64,000 nt of DNA from positions 372,001-436,000 of the forward strand of contig NZ_CP036259.1 in assembly GCF_007641255.1 (NCBI RefSeq). Reading direction: 5' to 3'. The stretch comes from Sporomusa termitida. Lineage in GTDB: Bacteria; Bacillota; Negativicutes; Sporomusales; Sporomusaceae. A program made the translations under genes and the position numbers. This document shows positions 9,312-18,348 of the stretch, piece by piece (within the stretch, counting starts at the first letter, position 1; every line of letters starts with the position of its first letter). The notes under the pieces are model-generated. The model made no database searches. It had not been told where the DNA came from and saw nothing but the letters and a program-made list of their open reading frames with translations.

Positions 9312-10823
9312 ATGGCAGTGCACGTGCAACATGCGGCCATGCTAGTGCTGGCCGGCAGGGTTATGGGCAAAAATCTGGTTAACGCGGCGGCCGTGGCGGA
9401 ACTGGAGTACTGGCAGGATAAAATACGTGATATTGATGCCAAGCTTACGGTTTCGCTGGAGACCGAGGGGCTTTTGCATGGTATGCAGGGAGGTTATCTG
9501 CCGGCAGGCCCTTCCGGCCTGATTACCAGGGGGCGCCCGGATATTCTCCCCACCGGCCGGAATTTTTATAGTGCTGACCCGGAATGCATTCCAACCCGGG
9601 CTGCCTGGAAAGTCGGGCAAAAACTGGCCGGGGCCCTGCTGAACCGCCACCATGAGGATACCGGGCGGCTGCCGGAAAATTGCGCCATGGTGTTATGGGC
9701 CTCAGACTGCATGTGGACAGACGGTGAGCAGGTTGCCCAGATTCTGACCCTGCTGGGGGCTGAACCAAAATGGGAGGAGGGCGGCAAGGTCAAGGGTTTT
9801 CGCATTGTACCGCTCACAGAACTTGACCGTCCCCGTATTGATGTTACCCTCAGGATTAGCGGTGTGATCAGGGATTGTTTCCCGGGGATTGTGGATTTGG
9901 TGGATGAAGCCGTCCGGCAGGTGGCCGCCCTCGATGAACCCTGTGAACAAAACTATGTGCGTAAACACACCCTGGAACAACTGACTGATGATTCACCTGA
10001 GGCCTGGGAGCAGGCGACAGCCCGGATTTTTGGCTGTAAACCCAGTACCTACGGTGTGGGTGTGGACCTGGCGGTGCTGGCCTCCGCCTGGAACAGCGAT
10101 CAGGATCTGGCCGATATTTTTCTTACCTGGAGCAGCTATGCTTACGGCCGGCAACGGGGCGGGCAGGCCGCGGCGGCACAATTCAAACGCCAGCTGGCCA
10201 CCGTCGATCTGGCGTACAATAAGGCGGCTACCGATGAATATGATTTGTTTGGCTGCGCCTGCCATTTTGGTTTTCTCGGTGGCTTGACCACCGCTGCCCG
10301 GCTGGCAAAAGGCAGTGAGGTCAAAACCTATTATGGCGATACCCGGGACCCGGGGCGGCCGGCTGTCGTCAGTCTGGCAGAAGAAATCGAGGGTATCATT
10401 CGCATCAAAACCCTTAATCCGGCCTGGATTGAAGGGATGAAACGCCATGGCTACAAAGGGGCCGGCGACATGGCCAAGCGCATTACCAATGTGTATGGCT
10501 GGGATGCCACAACCGGCGCAGTGGCCGACTGGGTATTTGACGAGCTGGCTAAAACCTATGTGCTGGATGAAACGATGCGTAAATGGTTTGAGGAGACTAA
10601 TCCCTGGGCAATGGAAGAGATTAACCGGCGCCTGTTGGAGGCGGCACAGCGCGGCCTGTGGCAGACTGACCCCGAGTTGTTGCAGAGCCTGAAAGAAACC
10701 CAGGTGGAGATTGAAGGCTGGATGGAAGAGCTGATGGGCGATGTCCAGGGAGAATTCCAGGGTGGCGCCGTTGATATTTTTACGGCCGATGATGTCCCGG
10801 CCTGGAAAGCAAAATTGGTGTAA
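9312..10823 (+). CDS. cobN: CobN-type chelatase large subunit, C-terminal part of a split gene
   Basis: A 503-residue protein carrying the C-terminal third of CobN: GRPDILPTGRNFYSADP near residue 74, then the conserved DEPxEQNYVRKH block and EGMKRHGYKGAGDM, all paralleled in the full-length copy. The preceding run GGGGGAGGGG gives an obvious ribosome binding site for the ATG at 9312. The start is in frame with the upstream half, so one nonsense change could have created the split, but the purine-rich linker reads as RBS and not as protein. It must act with the 779-residue half. It is followed 41 bp later by the ChlD-like gene. Confidence 0.88.
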   Translation: MAVHVQHAAMLVLAGRVMGKNLVNAAAVAELEYWQDKIRDIDAKLTVSLETEGLLHGMQGGYLPAGPSGLITRGRPDILPTGRNFYSADPECIPTRAAWKVGQKLAGALLNRHHEDTGRLPENCAMVLWASDCMWTDGEQVAQILTLLGAEPKWEEGGKVKGFRIVPLTELDRPRIDVTLRISGVIRDCFPGIVDLVDEAVRQVAALDEPCEQNYVRKHTLEQLTDDSPEAWEQATARIFGCKPSTYGVGVDLAVLASAWNSDQDLADIFLTWSSYAYGRQRGGQAAAAQFKRQLATVDLAYNKAATDEYDLFGCACHFGFLGGLTTAARLAKGSEVKTYYGDTRDPGRPAVVSLAEEIEGIIRIKTLNPAWIEGMKRHGYKGAGDMAKRITNVYGWDATTGAVADWVFDELAKTYVLDETMRKWFEETNPWAMEEINRRLLEAAQRGLWQTDPELLQSLKETQVEIEGWMEELMGDVQGEFQGGAVDIFTADDVPAWKAKLV

Positions 10824-10864
10824 GTCAGGGTTAGTTATAACCAGTTGGGAATTGAGGCGATATT

Positions 10865-12889
10865 ATGCAGGCAGTAACAAAACAGCGGCGTACTATCTAT
10901 CCGTTCGCGGCTTTAGTCGGCCAGGAGAATCTGCAACTGGGGCTAGTGCTGCATGCCGTAAATCCGCAGCTTGGCGGTATACTCATCCGGGGCGAGAAAG
11001 GCACGGCCAAATCCACGGCGGTGCGCGGACTGGCGGAAGTATTGCCTGTTATGGAAACTGTACAGGGCTGTCCATACCATTGTAATCCAAGGGATGCCGG
11101 GAAGGCCTGTGAGCACTGCCGGACCACAAACAGCAACCGGAAAACTACGGTTATGCCGGTCCCTGTGGTCGAATTGCCGATCTCGGCTACCGAAGACCGG
11201 GTCGTGGGCAGCCTGGACTTTGAGCAGGCGATTAAAACCGGCAGGCGGGTGTTCACCCCCGGCTTAATGGGCGAAGCCAACCGGGGGATCATTTATATTG
11301 ATGAAATCAATTTGCTGGACGATCATATTGTGGATGTGCTGCTGGATGCCGCCGGGAACGGTATCAATGTCGTTGAGCGGGAAGGCATTGGGGTAACGCA
11401 TCCGGCAGCGTTCATTCTTGTCGGCACTATGAACCCCGAAGAAGGTGATATCAGGCCCCAGCTGCTGGACCGCTTTGCCCTCTGTGTGGACATCACCGGG
11501 GTGACAGATTTGCACGACCGGGTGAAAATCCTCAAACGCCGGGAGGCCTTTGATCTTGACCAGGCCGCCTTTCTCAGCCAATGGCGATCCCGGCAGCAGG
11601 AACTGCGGGAGAAAATTGTCATAGCTAAAAAACTGTTGCCGCAGGTGGTAGTTACAGACGCCATCTATGCCTTTATTGGTGAACTCTGCACCCAAGCGTT
11701 TGTTGCCGGTCACCGGGCCGATGTTGTGCTTGTACGGGCGGCCATTGCCCTGGCCGCCTGGCGGGGGCATCGTCAGGTGACCCCGCGGGATGTGACAGAT
11801 ATTGCCCCGCTGGCACTGGCCCACCGGCGGCGTGAGCCGCCCCAGCTGCAGCAACAGGAACCAGAGCCGCCGTGTACCCAGGAGGCTGAACCACCACCAC
11901 CGCCGCCAGCGCAGACCGAGCCGCCGCAGGAGCCTGGGCGTCAGCCCCAGGACCGCCCGGACACCGGATCACCGGCTCAGGAGCAGCAACCTGAGCAGCA
12001 AGCCGGACAGGACAATCAGGCTAGCAGCGCCCAACCGGCTCAAGAAGTGGTTTATGCTGTGGGCAACCCTTTTGCAGTAAAACGTGTGGCTCATGATAAA
12101 GACCGCCTGGTACGGCGCGGGTCTGGCCGCCGGTCACGCACCAGGACCGATTCCCGGGCCGGCAGGTATGTCAGAAGCACCTGCCGCCGTGACTGCAATG
12201 ATCTGGCGCTTGACGCCACTATCCGGGCGGCGGCCCCCTGCCAGCGTCAGCGCCGGCAGCGCGGGCTGGCAATTGTTATTGAGTCCGGTGATATCCGGGA
12301 AAAAGAACGGGAAAAGCGTATCGGGAACTTTATTTTGTTTGTCGTCGATGCCAGCGGTTCGATGGGGGCCCGGCAAAGGATGATTGAAACCAAGGGTGCC
12401 ATTCTCTCGCTGTTGCTGGATGCTTATCAAAAGCGGGACAAAGTGGCGATGATCGCCTTTAAGGGTGCGCAGGCCGAGCTGCTGCTGCCGCCTACCAATA
12501 GCGTGGAACTGGCCCAAAAGTGCCTCAGTGAGCTGCCGGTAGGCGGAAAAACGCCCCTGACTGCCGGTCTGGTCAAAGCGACTGAGGTTATCCGGCAGCA
12601 GCTTAAGCGCAGTCCGCACATGCGTCCTATCCTTATTTTACTTACTGACGGCAAGGCGACCACCGCAATGGCGGGCGGCAGCCCGCTGGCCGAAGCGCGG
12701 CTGGCAGCGGCTAATATCAGAGAAGAGCTGGATATCACCTGTCTGGTGATCGACACCGAGAAAAAAGATCTGCTGTCACTGGGCATCGCTCAGGAGTTAG
12801 CGGCAAGCATGGGTGCCAAGTGCTATACTGTTGAGCAGCTTAAAACCGACAGCCTTGCGGGTCTTGTCCGCGGGCAACTGGCTACTTAA
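10865..12889 (+). CDS. ChlD/BchD-like chelatase subunit: AAA+ ATPase plus VWA domain
   Basis: A 674-residue protein. The AAA+ domain comes first (Walker [10 protein letters not shown] near residues 43-51; Walker B IIYIDEINLLDD near 142-153), then a Pro/Gln/Glu-rich linker at about 325-400. The von Willebrand A domain at the C terminus has the MIDAS motif D495-A-S-G-S and the later TPLTAG and LLTDG elements. In magnesium and cobalt chelatases this subunit couples the ATPase ring to the CobN/ChlH subunit. The N-terminal ATPase motifs look intact, unlike many ChlD proteins in which they are degraded, so it may itself hydrolyse ATP. It lies in the operon of split CobN and a ChlI-like gene, 18 bp from the latter. 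Confidence 0.9.
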   Translation: MQAVTKQRRTIYPFAALVGQENLQLGLVLHAVNPQLGGILIRGEKGTAKSTAVRGLAEVLPVMETVQGCPYHCNPRDAGKACEHCRTTNSNRKTTVMPVPVVELPISATEDRVVGSLDFEQAIKTGRRVFTPGLMGEANRGIIYIDEINLLDDHIVDVLLDAAGNGINVVEREGIGVTHPAAFILVGTMNPEEGDIRPQLLDRFALCVDITGVTDLHDRVKILKRREAFDLDQAAFLSQWRSRQQELREKIVIAKKLLPQVVVTDAIYAFIGELCTQAFVAGHRADVVLVRAAIALAAWRGHRQVTPRDVTDIAPLALAHRRREPPQLQQQEPEPPCTQEAEPPPPPPAQTEPPQEPGRQPQDRPDTGSPAQEQQPEQQAGQDNQASSAQPAQEVVYAVGNPFAVKRVAHDKDRLVRRGSGRRSRTRTDSRAGRYVRSTCRRDCNDLALDATIRAAAPCQRQRRQRGLAIVIESGDIREKEREKRIGNFILFVVDASGSMGARQRMIETKGAILSLLLDAYQKRDKVAMIAFKGAQAELLLPPTNSVELAQKCLSELPVGGKTPLTAGLVKATEVIRQQLKRSPHMRPILILLTDGKATTAMAGGSPLAEARLAAANIREELDITCLVIDTEKKDLLSLGIAQELAASMGAKCYTVEQLKTDSLAGLVRGQLAT

Positions 12890-12907
12890 CGATACAAGGA
12901 GGATATT

Positions 12908-13942
12908 ATGAATAACCATAAGCTGCAGCAGTATCCGTTTGCCGCCATTGTGGGACAAACCATTATGAAAAACGGCCTGATCCTGAATGTCATTAATCCC
13001 CGGCTTTCCGGCCTGCTTATCCGGGGAGAAAAGGGCACCGCTAAATCGACAGCAGTGCGGGCCCTTGGCGAACTTCTGCCGGAAATTGCAGTCGTCGCCG
13101 GCTGCCCGTATAGTTGCGATCCCGACAATGTTCAGGCCTACTGTCCGTATTGCCGGCAGCGTCAGGCTGCAGGGGAGGCTTTGCCCCGCCGGCACCGGCC
13201 GATGCGGGTGGTTAATCTGCCGGTATCGGCGACCGAAGACCGCGTTGTTGGCACCCTGGATATTGAGCAGGCCATCAAAAGTGGCGAGAAAAAATTTGAG
13301 CCGGGGGTGCTGGCTGAGGCCAATCGCGGCATTTTATATGTAGATGAGGTCAACCTGCTGGATGACCATATCGTCGATGTGCTGCTGGACGCAGCCGCCA
13401 TGGGCATAAATACAGTGGAACGTGAGGGCGTGTCCTTTTCTCACCCGGCGCAATTTATTCTGGTGGGAACGATGAATCCGGAAGAGGGCGAACTGCGGCC
13501 GCAACTGCTGGACCGGTTTGGGCTCTGTGTGACAATTGCCGGTATTTATGATGCCGCTCAGCGCGTTGAAGTGATTAAACGGCGTGCCGCCTTTGAAGAG
13601 AATCCGGCAGCTTTTACCGCCGGCTGGGAAGCCGCGCAAATACGCCTCAAAGACCAGATTGCAGCTGCCCAACAATTGCTGCCGGCTGTGCGCGTTGATG
13701 ACAATATCCTGTATAAGATTGCCGGCACCGCAATTGAGGTCGGTGTGGACGGCCACCGGGCCGATCTGGTAATGCTTAAGGCGGCTAAGGCCCTGGCTGC
13801 CTGGTACGGCAGTAATCAGGTCAGCGTAGAGCATGTGGCGGAAGTTAGTGAATTGGCGCTCATGCACCGTATGCGCCGCAAACCATTCCAGGAAGTCGGC
13901 ACTGAGCAGCGGAAGCTGCAACAGATTATGAGTAAAATTTGA
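12908..13942 (+). CDS. ChlI/BchI-like AAA+ ATPase chelatase subunit
   Basis: A 344-residue AAA+ protein of the magnesium/cobalt chelatase small-subunit family. Walker A is GEKGTAKST near residues 40-48, Walker [14 protein letters not shown] near 140-152, and the family block [22 protein letters not shown] follows the sensor region. An AAGGAGG-type site lies before the ATG. It is closely related to the N-terminal half of the preceding protein and probably forms the hexameric motor ring with it. Last gene of the riboswitch-1 operon. The substrate of the chelatase is not shown by sequence; cobalt and a corrinoid precursor are inferred from B12 control. Confidence 0.9.
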   Translation: MNNHKLQQYPFAAIVGQTIMKNGLILNVINPRLSGLLIRGEKGTAKSTAVRALGELLPEIAVVAGCPYSCDPDNVQAYCPYCRQRQAAGEALPRRHRPMRVVNLPVSATEDRVVGTLDIEQAIKSGEKKFEPGVLAEANRGILYVDEVNLLDDHIVDVLLDAAAMGINTVEREGVSFSHPAQFILVGTMNPEEGELRPQLLDRFGLCVTIAGIYDAAQRVEVIKRRAAFEENPAAFTAGWEAAQIRLKDQIAAAQQLLPAVRVDDNILYKIAGTAIEVGVDGHRADLVMLKAAKALAAWYGSNQVSVEHVAEVSELALMHRMRRKPFQEVGTEQRKLQQIMSKI

Positions 13943-14059
13943 TATTCTTTTATGTACGGCAGCAAGTAGACAGCAGCGAAAACTATTGACACAGTTCGAG
14001 ATAAATTATATATTTATACCAATTAAAGAAAATATTTCATCGAAAATTGAATAAATAAG

Positions 14060-14255
14060 TCAGGTGCCAATAGGGCTTAATAGGGAAGAACGGTGCAACA
14101 CCGGCGCGGTCCCGCCACTGTAATGGGAGCGAATCCAAGATATGCCACTGAAACAATTGGGTTTTGGGAAGGTTTGGAGGAGCAATGAACAAAGCCAGGA
14201 GAACTGCCTGTCTGTCAATCACCGTTTTACTCACGAGCGATGAGGAGGGGATTTA
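14060..14255 (+). promoter_or_regulatory. Cobalamin riboswitch 2 (upstream of btuCD)
   Basis: All conserved blocks are present: AGGTGCC, GGGCTTAATAGGGAA, GCGCGGTCCCGCCACTGTAATGGGAG, a long GGGAAGGTTTGGAGGAG segment, the B12-box-like AGCCAGGAGAACTGCC, and the kissing-loop element ACCGTTTTACTCACGAGCGATGAGG. TTGACACAGTTC lies about 70 bp upstream. It controls the BtuC-BtuD genes. Confidence 0.96.
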
Positions 14256-14321
14256 AGGAACACGTTGTTTCCGGTTGGGTTGTACGTCCGGCGATAGTGG
14301 CAGTTCTGTATTGTATGATAT

Positions 14322-14353
14322 TAACCTCTTCGCATGCAGCGGAGAGGTTTTTT
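14322..14353 (+). terminator. Rho-independent terminator of riboswitch 2
   Basis: The hairpin AACCTCT...GGAGAGGTT is followed by TTTTTTG. It lies directly after the aptamer and before the transport operon, matching B12-dependent attenuation. Confidence 0.88.
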
Positions 14354-14637
14354 GTTCGCGCGTTTTTCTAGATAAGGTGCTGGCGAATCAGGTGCAACCA
14401 GAGTACCCGGTTCGCCAAACTTGTGTACAGGCTAGCCTGTGGCCGGGCTTATAGGAAAGCCAACAAAGACGACTAAGCTTTATTGGCTTTCCTATATAGT
14501 AAAATTGTCCGGGGTAAGCTAGAGGAGCCGGCATCTGTGCTGCCATACCCGCTTGGATTGGATCATTTGCTACCGGAAGGCTAATCACAATGGACCGTGG
14601 CGGCGAATTGTGCACCTGTAGATAAAGGAGTATGTTA
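14354..14637. other. Leader between riboswitch 2 terminator and btuC
   Basis: About 280 bp without a gene. It contains a long hairpin at 14451-14495 with arms ATAGGAAAGCCAA and TTGGCTTTCCTAT, not followed by a T-tract; this may stabilise the leader or act in processing. An AAAGGAG site at 14624-14630 serves the btuC start. Confidence 0.45.
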
Positions 14638-15666
14638 ATGAATAAATGGAGTAACCGAACCAAATGGAGCCTGTTAGTGGCTGTTTGTATCCTCACTGCT
14701 GTAGGCAGCCTCTGTTTTGGCCAGACTTTTTACTCGCCCGGCACGGTCTACTCGGCTATTGTGGCCGGCGGCACCGATTTTAGAAGCGGTGATTACACAA
14801 AGCAGGCTGAGGCCTATGCTGTGATCTGGCATATCAGACTGCCCCGGATTATTGCCGGCTTGCTGGTTGGCGCCGCGCTGGCCGTGGCCGGGGCCGTTAT
14901 GCAGGGGATTTTTTCCAATCCCCTGGCGGAGCCGGGCATAATCGGCCTGTCCAGCGGGGCGTCCCTGGGGGCCGTTATTGCCATTGCCCTGGGAATTACG
15001 GGAGTAAGCTTATATGTGATGCCCCTGTTTGCCGTGATCGGCGCTGTTTTGGCGTTAGCCATTATTCTGCTGCTGGCCGTCCGGCAGGGCCGGATTCCGG
15101 TCATGGTTCTGCTGCTGGCCGGGGTCGCGGTCAATTCTTTTACCGGTGCCCTGACGAACGCGGTGCTGATGGTCTTGAACGAGCAGCGGCTGCGGGAATA
15201 TCTGTTCTGGATCGTCGGCGGATTGGACTACCGGCGGTGGGAGCATATTACCCTGGCTATCGGTCCCATCCTGGCCGCTGTTATTATTTTATTTCTTATG
15301 GCCCGGCATTTGAATATTCTGGCCCTGGGGGAAACCGAGGCCCGCAGTGTCGGCCTCCATGTCATCCGCTACCGCTTGATTTTTCTCGGGCTAGCGGCTA
15401 CGGCCACCGCCGCGGCGGTCTGTATCAGCGGCAGCATTGGTTTCGTCGGGCTGGTGATCCCCCACATGATGCGGTTTATTGTCGGACCCGACCACCGGCA
15501 GCTGCTGCCGGCGTGTACTTTGGCCGGCGGCACTTTTCTTGTCGCCTGCGATACGCTGGGGCGCAGCCTGTTCGGCGTTATCGAGATTCGCGTCGGTATC
15601 ATCACCGCATTGTTGGGAGCCCCGTATTTTCTATATTTACTGCGCCGGTCGCAGCGAAAGGAGTAA
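14638..15666 (+). CDS. btuC: Corrinoid ABC importer permease (BtuC, FecCD family)
   Basis: A polytopic inner-membrane permease of 342 residues with about ten membrane spans, normal for BtuC. Visible family blocks: LPRIIAGLLVGAALAVAGAV, NPLAEPGIIGLSSGASLGAV, and near the C terminus GFVGLVIPHMMR with GPDHR. AAAGGAG at 14624-14630 favours ATG 14638 over 14632. It follows riboswitch 2 and is succeeded eight bases later by its ATPase. It would move cobamides or cobinamide delivered by a BtuF-type lipoprotein (one is at 48002-48961). Its 3' third is clearly paralogous to the partial permease at the left window edge. Confidence 0.94.
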   Translation: MNKWSNRTKWSLLVAVCILTAVGSLCFGQTFYSPGTVYSAIVAGGTDFRSGDYTKQAEAYAVIWHIRLPRIIAGLLVGAALAVAGAVMQGIFSNPLAEPGIIGLSSGASLGAVIAIALGITGVSLYVMPLFAVIGAVLALAIILLLAVRQGRIPVMVLLLAGVAVNSFTGALTNAVLMVLNEQRLREYLFWIVGGLDYRRWEHITLAIGPILAAVIILFLMARHLNILALGETEARSVGLHVIRYRLIFLGLAATATAAAVCISGSIGFVGLVIPHMMRFIVGPDHRQLLPACTLAGGTFLVACDTLGRSLFGVIEIRVGIITALLGAPYFLYLLRRSQRKE

Positions 15667-15673
15667 TGGGGCT

Positions 15674-16933
15674 ATGAAGCGTGCTATTGTCAATGTGCAG
15701 GCCTTACGTGCCGGCTACGAGAAAAAAATTGTGTTGCAGGACATATCCTTCTCTGCCGGACAGGGAGAGCTGATTGGTATTATTGGTGCCAACGGCGCGG
15801 GTAAAAGCACCCTGCTGCGGACCATGCGGGGGCTGCTGCCCCGCCAAGGGGGCCGGGTAGAGCTGTTGGGCCGGGAAGTGGGGACTATCCCCGAGAAGGC
15901 ACTGGCCAAGCAAGTTGCTTTTTTGCAGCAGGCAGTCGAGATTGGCTTCGGCTACACCAGCAAAGAGGTTGTTGCCGCCGGCCGCTATCCCTATCTCTCC
16001 TGGTGGCAGGGCGAAAGCCCGGAAGATGAAAAAATCATTCGCGAAAGTATGGAGTATACGGATGTGCTCAGCCTGGCCGATACCCCGCTGGCCAACATAT
16101 CCGGCGGTCAGAAGCAGCGGGTGCTGCTGGCTAAGGTTTTGGCTCAGCAGACCCCGATCCTGTTCCTGGACGAGCCGATGACCGGCCTGGATGTTGTGTA
16201 TCAGGAAGAGATATTCCGGTTTTGTCAGCGCCTTTGCCATCAGGGCAAAACCATATTGCTGGTGGTGCATGATCTAAGTGCGGCCGCCCGTTTTTGCTCG
16301 CGGCTGCTGTTGATTGGCCGGGGCGGCTTGCTGGCTGACGGTCCGCCCACCGCGGTGCTGACAAGGGAGCATTTGTCGCAGGCGTACGGACTGCCGGTGC
16401 AGGTCGTCCATAACCCGGTTACCGGCAGTGTGGAGGTGTTTGCCGGCCTGCGCCGGAACAAAAACGAACAGCTGCCGCGGGTGCACGTAATTGCCGGCGG
16501 CGGCTGCGGCTGTCCGGTAATCCGGCGGCTGGCGACCGCCGGTTTCGAGGTCAGCGTGGGGGTGGTGGCCGAAGGGGACAGCGATGCGGAAGCGGCCAGG
16601 ATTTTTGCCGAAGACTACGTAATTACCAAACCATTCGCCGACAACGATGCGGACGCTGCCGTTGCAAATGGCAAGCTTGTGGCCCGGGCGGATGTGACGG
16701 TATTATGCAGTTTGCATGTTGGCAAAAATAATCTCGGTAATCTGGACGCGGCGATGAAGGCGGAAAAATTAATTATTCTTGAAGACAGCCCCATCGACGG
16801 ACGCGATTATACCGGCGGCAGGGCAGCCGCGCTATACCGGCAATTGCTGGCTAAACATGGTGTGAAGGTCATGTCCACTTCTGCCTTCTATCATGAGATG
16901 TACAGCCTGCATGAGGACGAAAAAACTGTTTAA
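15674..16933 (+). CDS. btuD: Corrinoid ABC importer ATPase (BtuD-like) with C-terminal extension
   Basis: A 419-residue protein. The first 260 residues are an ABC ATPase: Walker A GANGAGKST near 39-47, signature ISGGQKQRVLLAK near 141-153, Walker B ILFLDEPMTGLD near 160-171. The start is ATG 15674, preceded by AAAGGAG; longer in-frame starts would overlap btuC heavily and are rejected. The last 150 residues are an extra domain beginning VIAGGGCGCPVIRRLATAGF, with alternating hydrophobic strands that look Rossmann-like; its role is unknown, though extended BtuD-like ATPases exist in anaerobes. It forms the importer with BtuC. A possible regulatory or corrinoid-sensing role of the extension is conjecture. 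Confidence 0.9.
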   Translation: MKRAIVNVQALRAGYEKKIVLQDISFSAGQGELIGIIGANGAGKSTLLRTMRGLLPRQGGRVELLGREVGTIPEKALAKQVAFLQQAVEIGFGYTSKEVVAAGRYPYLSWWQGESPEDEKIIRESMEYTDVLSLADTPLANISGGQKQRVLLAKVLAQQTPILFLDEPMTGLDVVYQEEIFRFCQRLCHQGKTILLVVHDLSAAARFCSRLLLIGRGGLLADGPPTAVLTREHLSQAYGLPVQVVHNPVTGSVEVFAGLRRNKNEQLPRVHVIAGGGCGCPVIRRLATAGFEVSVGVVAEGDSDAEAARIFAEDYVITKPFADNDADAAVANGKLVARADVTVLCSLHVGKNNLGNLDAAMKAEKLIILEDSPIDGRDYTGGRAAALYRQLLAKHGVKVMSTSAFYHEMYSLHEDEKTV

Positions 16934-17021
16934 TCAGCAACTGCAGCCTCTTTATCTATTTTATGCAAACAGAGTCAAGGAAGCTCCATGACAAGGAATA
17001 TATTAAGTAATATAAGCAACG

Positions 17022-17050
17022 TTTACTGATTATGGGACCGGCATTACAAT
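17022..17050 (+). promoter_or_regulatory. Possible promoter of the RND-cbiZ genes
   Basis: TTTACT (17022-17027) and TACAAT (17045-17050) are separated by exactly 17 bp in the 170-bp gap between btuD and the adaptor gene. If functional, the pump would be partly independent of riboswitch 2. Confidence 0.4.
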
Positions 17051-17103
17051 GTTCAGTTGATTTACAAAGCCTATGAGGTAAAGCTGCTGCTGGAGTGAAC
17101 ATT

Positions 17104-18348
17104 TTGGCAATACGAAAGATACTGGCGAATAAAAAACGGTGGTTATTGGCGGCAGTTGCGCTGACGGCGGTAATTCTTGCCGGCATTGGTCACTTTTTTA
17201 ACTCCCAGGGCAATGTTGCCCGGAATGCTGCCCGGGGCGGCGTAGTCAGGCCGCTGGTGACGGCGGTGACTGTTGAACCCCGTGATATGCTGACAAGAGT
17301 GCTATTGAGCGGGCAGACGGCAGCGGCGGCGCAGGTGGATATAGCAGCAAAATATTCCGGCCGTATTGCTCAGGTCCGGGTGGAGCTGGGGCAGGTTGTG
17401 GCTGCCGGTCAGGTGTTAGCGGTCCAGGATATGCAGGACATCCTGCTGTCAATTGCCCAGACCGAAGCTGTGATCAGGCAGGCCCGGGCTGAGGGCACCG
17501 AGGCTAAAGCCGCTTATGACGCCGGCTATCAACAGGCTGATGCTGATTATCAGCGCAATCTGGCCAATTATCAGCGTTATGAGGAGTTGTACCGGACAGG
17601 GGCAGTTTCCCGCGAGGCGCTTGATGGCGCCAGGCAGCAAATGATTAATGCCCAGACCGCCTTTGCCGCCTTACGCGAGCAGGTTATGGACGGTGGGCAG
17701 CCGGCGGTGCTGGCCGCGAAACAGGCCGCGCTGGCCAGGGCCGAATACAGTCTTAATCTGCTGGAACAGCAACGTGCTGATCTGGTGCTGCGGGCGCCCC
17801 GGGCCGGTATTGTCGGGTACAGGCAGGTCGAGGCTGGTGAATTTGTCGCAGCAGGCCAGAAACTACTGACCATCGTTGACAACAGCACGATTTACATCGA
17901 TTGTCAGGTTTCCGAGCAATATGCAGCCCATATCCGGCCCGGTATGCAGCTGGAGTTCATGATTGACTCCCTGGGGCGGCGGTTTCCCGGAACCGTTATT
18001 TATATTAGCCCGGCCAGTGACAGCACCACCCGGGTATTCACTGTCAGGTCCCTGCTGGCGCAAGCGGACGGGGCAATAAAAAGCGGCATGTTTGCCCAGG
18101 CCCAGGCAGCGATTATGCTCAAACCTCATACCCTGTTTGTGCCGAAAAACGCCGTGCTGCAAAAAAACGGCAAGCATTATCTGTTTGTCATCAAGGAGAA
18201 TAACCAGGTTGAACAGCGCCTGGTAACACCTGGCCAGCGCAATGATGATTTTATCGAGATACTGACTGGAATCCGGGCCGGCGAACGGGTCGCAGCCAGC
18301 AATATATCCCGTCTCAAGCCGGACAGTTTCGTTGAGGTGGATGCATGA
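17104..18348 (+). CDS. RND efflux periplasmic adaptor (membrane fusion protein, HlyD/AcrA family)
   Basis: A protein of about 414 residues with an N-terminal hydrophobic anchor, a barrel-sandwich segment (VDIAAKYSGRIAQVRVELGQVV), a coiled-coil hairpin rich in Ala/Gln/Arg at about 115-215, and the second lipoyl half (LRAPRAGIVGYRQVEAGEFV). These are the standard parts of an RND adaptor linking the inner-membrane pump to an outer-membrane channel. GGAG at 17092-17095 best fits a TTG start at 17104; GTG 17095 is also possible in frame. The stop overlaps the pump start (ATGA). The substrate is unknown. Its position between btuCD and cbiZ suggests a link to corrinoid traffic, but that is inference. 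Confidence 0.88.
   Translation: MAIRKILANKKRWLLAAVALTAVILAGIGHFFNSQGNVARNAARGGVVRPLVTAVTVEPRDMLTRVLLSGQTAAAAQVDIAAKYSGRIAQVRVELGQVVAAGQVLAVQDMQDILLSIAQTEAVIRQARAEGTEAKAAYDAGYQQADADYQRNLANYQRYEELYRTGAVSREALDGARQQMINAQTAFAALREQVMDGGQPAVLAAKQAALARAEYSLNLLEQQRADLVLRAPRAGIVGYRQVEAGEFVAAGQKLLTIVDNSTIYIDCQVSEQYAAHIRPGMQLEFMIDSLGRRFPGTVIYISPASDSTTRVFTVRSLLAQADGAIKSGMFAQAQAAIMLKPHTLFVPKNAVLQKNGKHYLFVIKENNQVEQRLVTPGQRNDDFIEILTGIRAGERVAASNISRLKPDSFVEVDA

Noticed and set aside
9993-10448. Long minus-strand frame (151 codons) inside cobN
   Set aside because: Mirror of a conserved, high-GC coding region on the plus strand, without RBS or recognisable product; the same holds for 11264-11854, 12134-12619, 13334-13921, 15704-16270 and 62490-63140.
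15479-15673. N-terminal extension of BtuD overlapping btuC
   Set aside because: The overlap is 188 bp and the residues are not ABC-like; a good RBS lies before ATG 15674.
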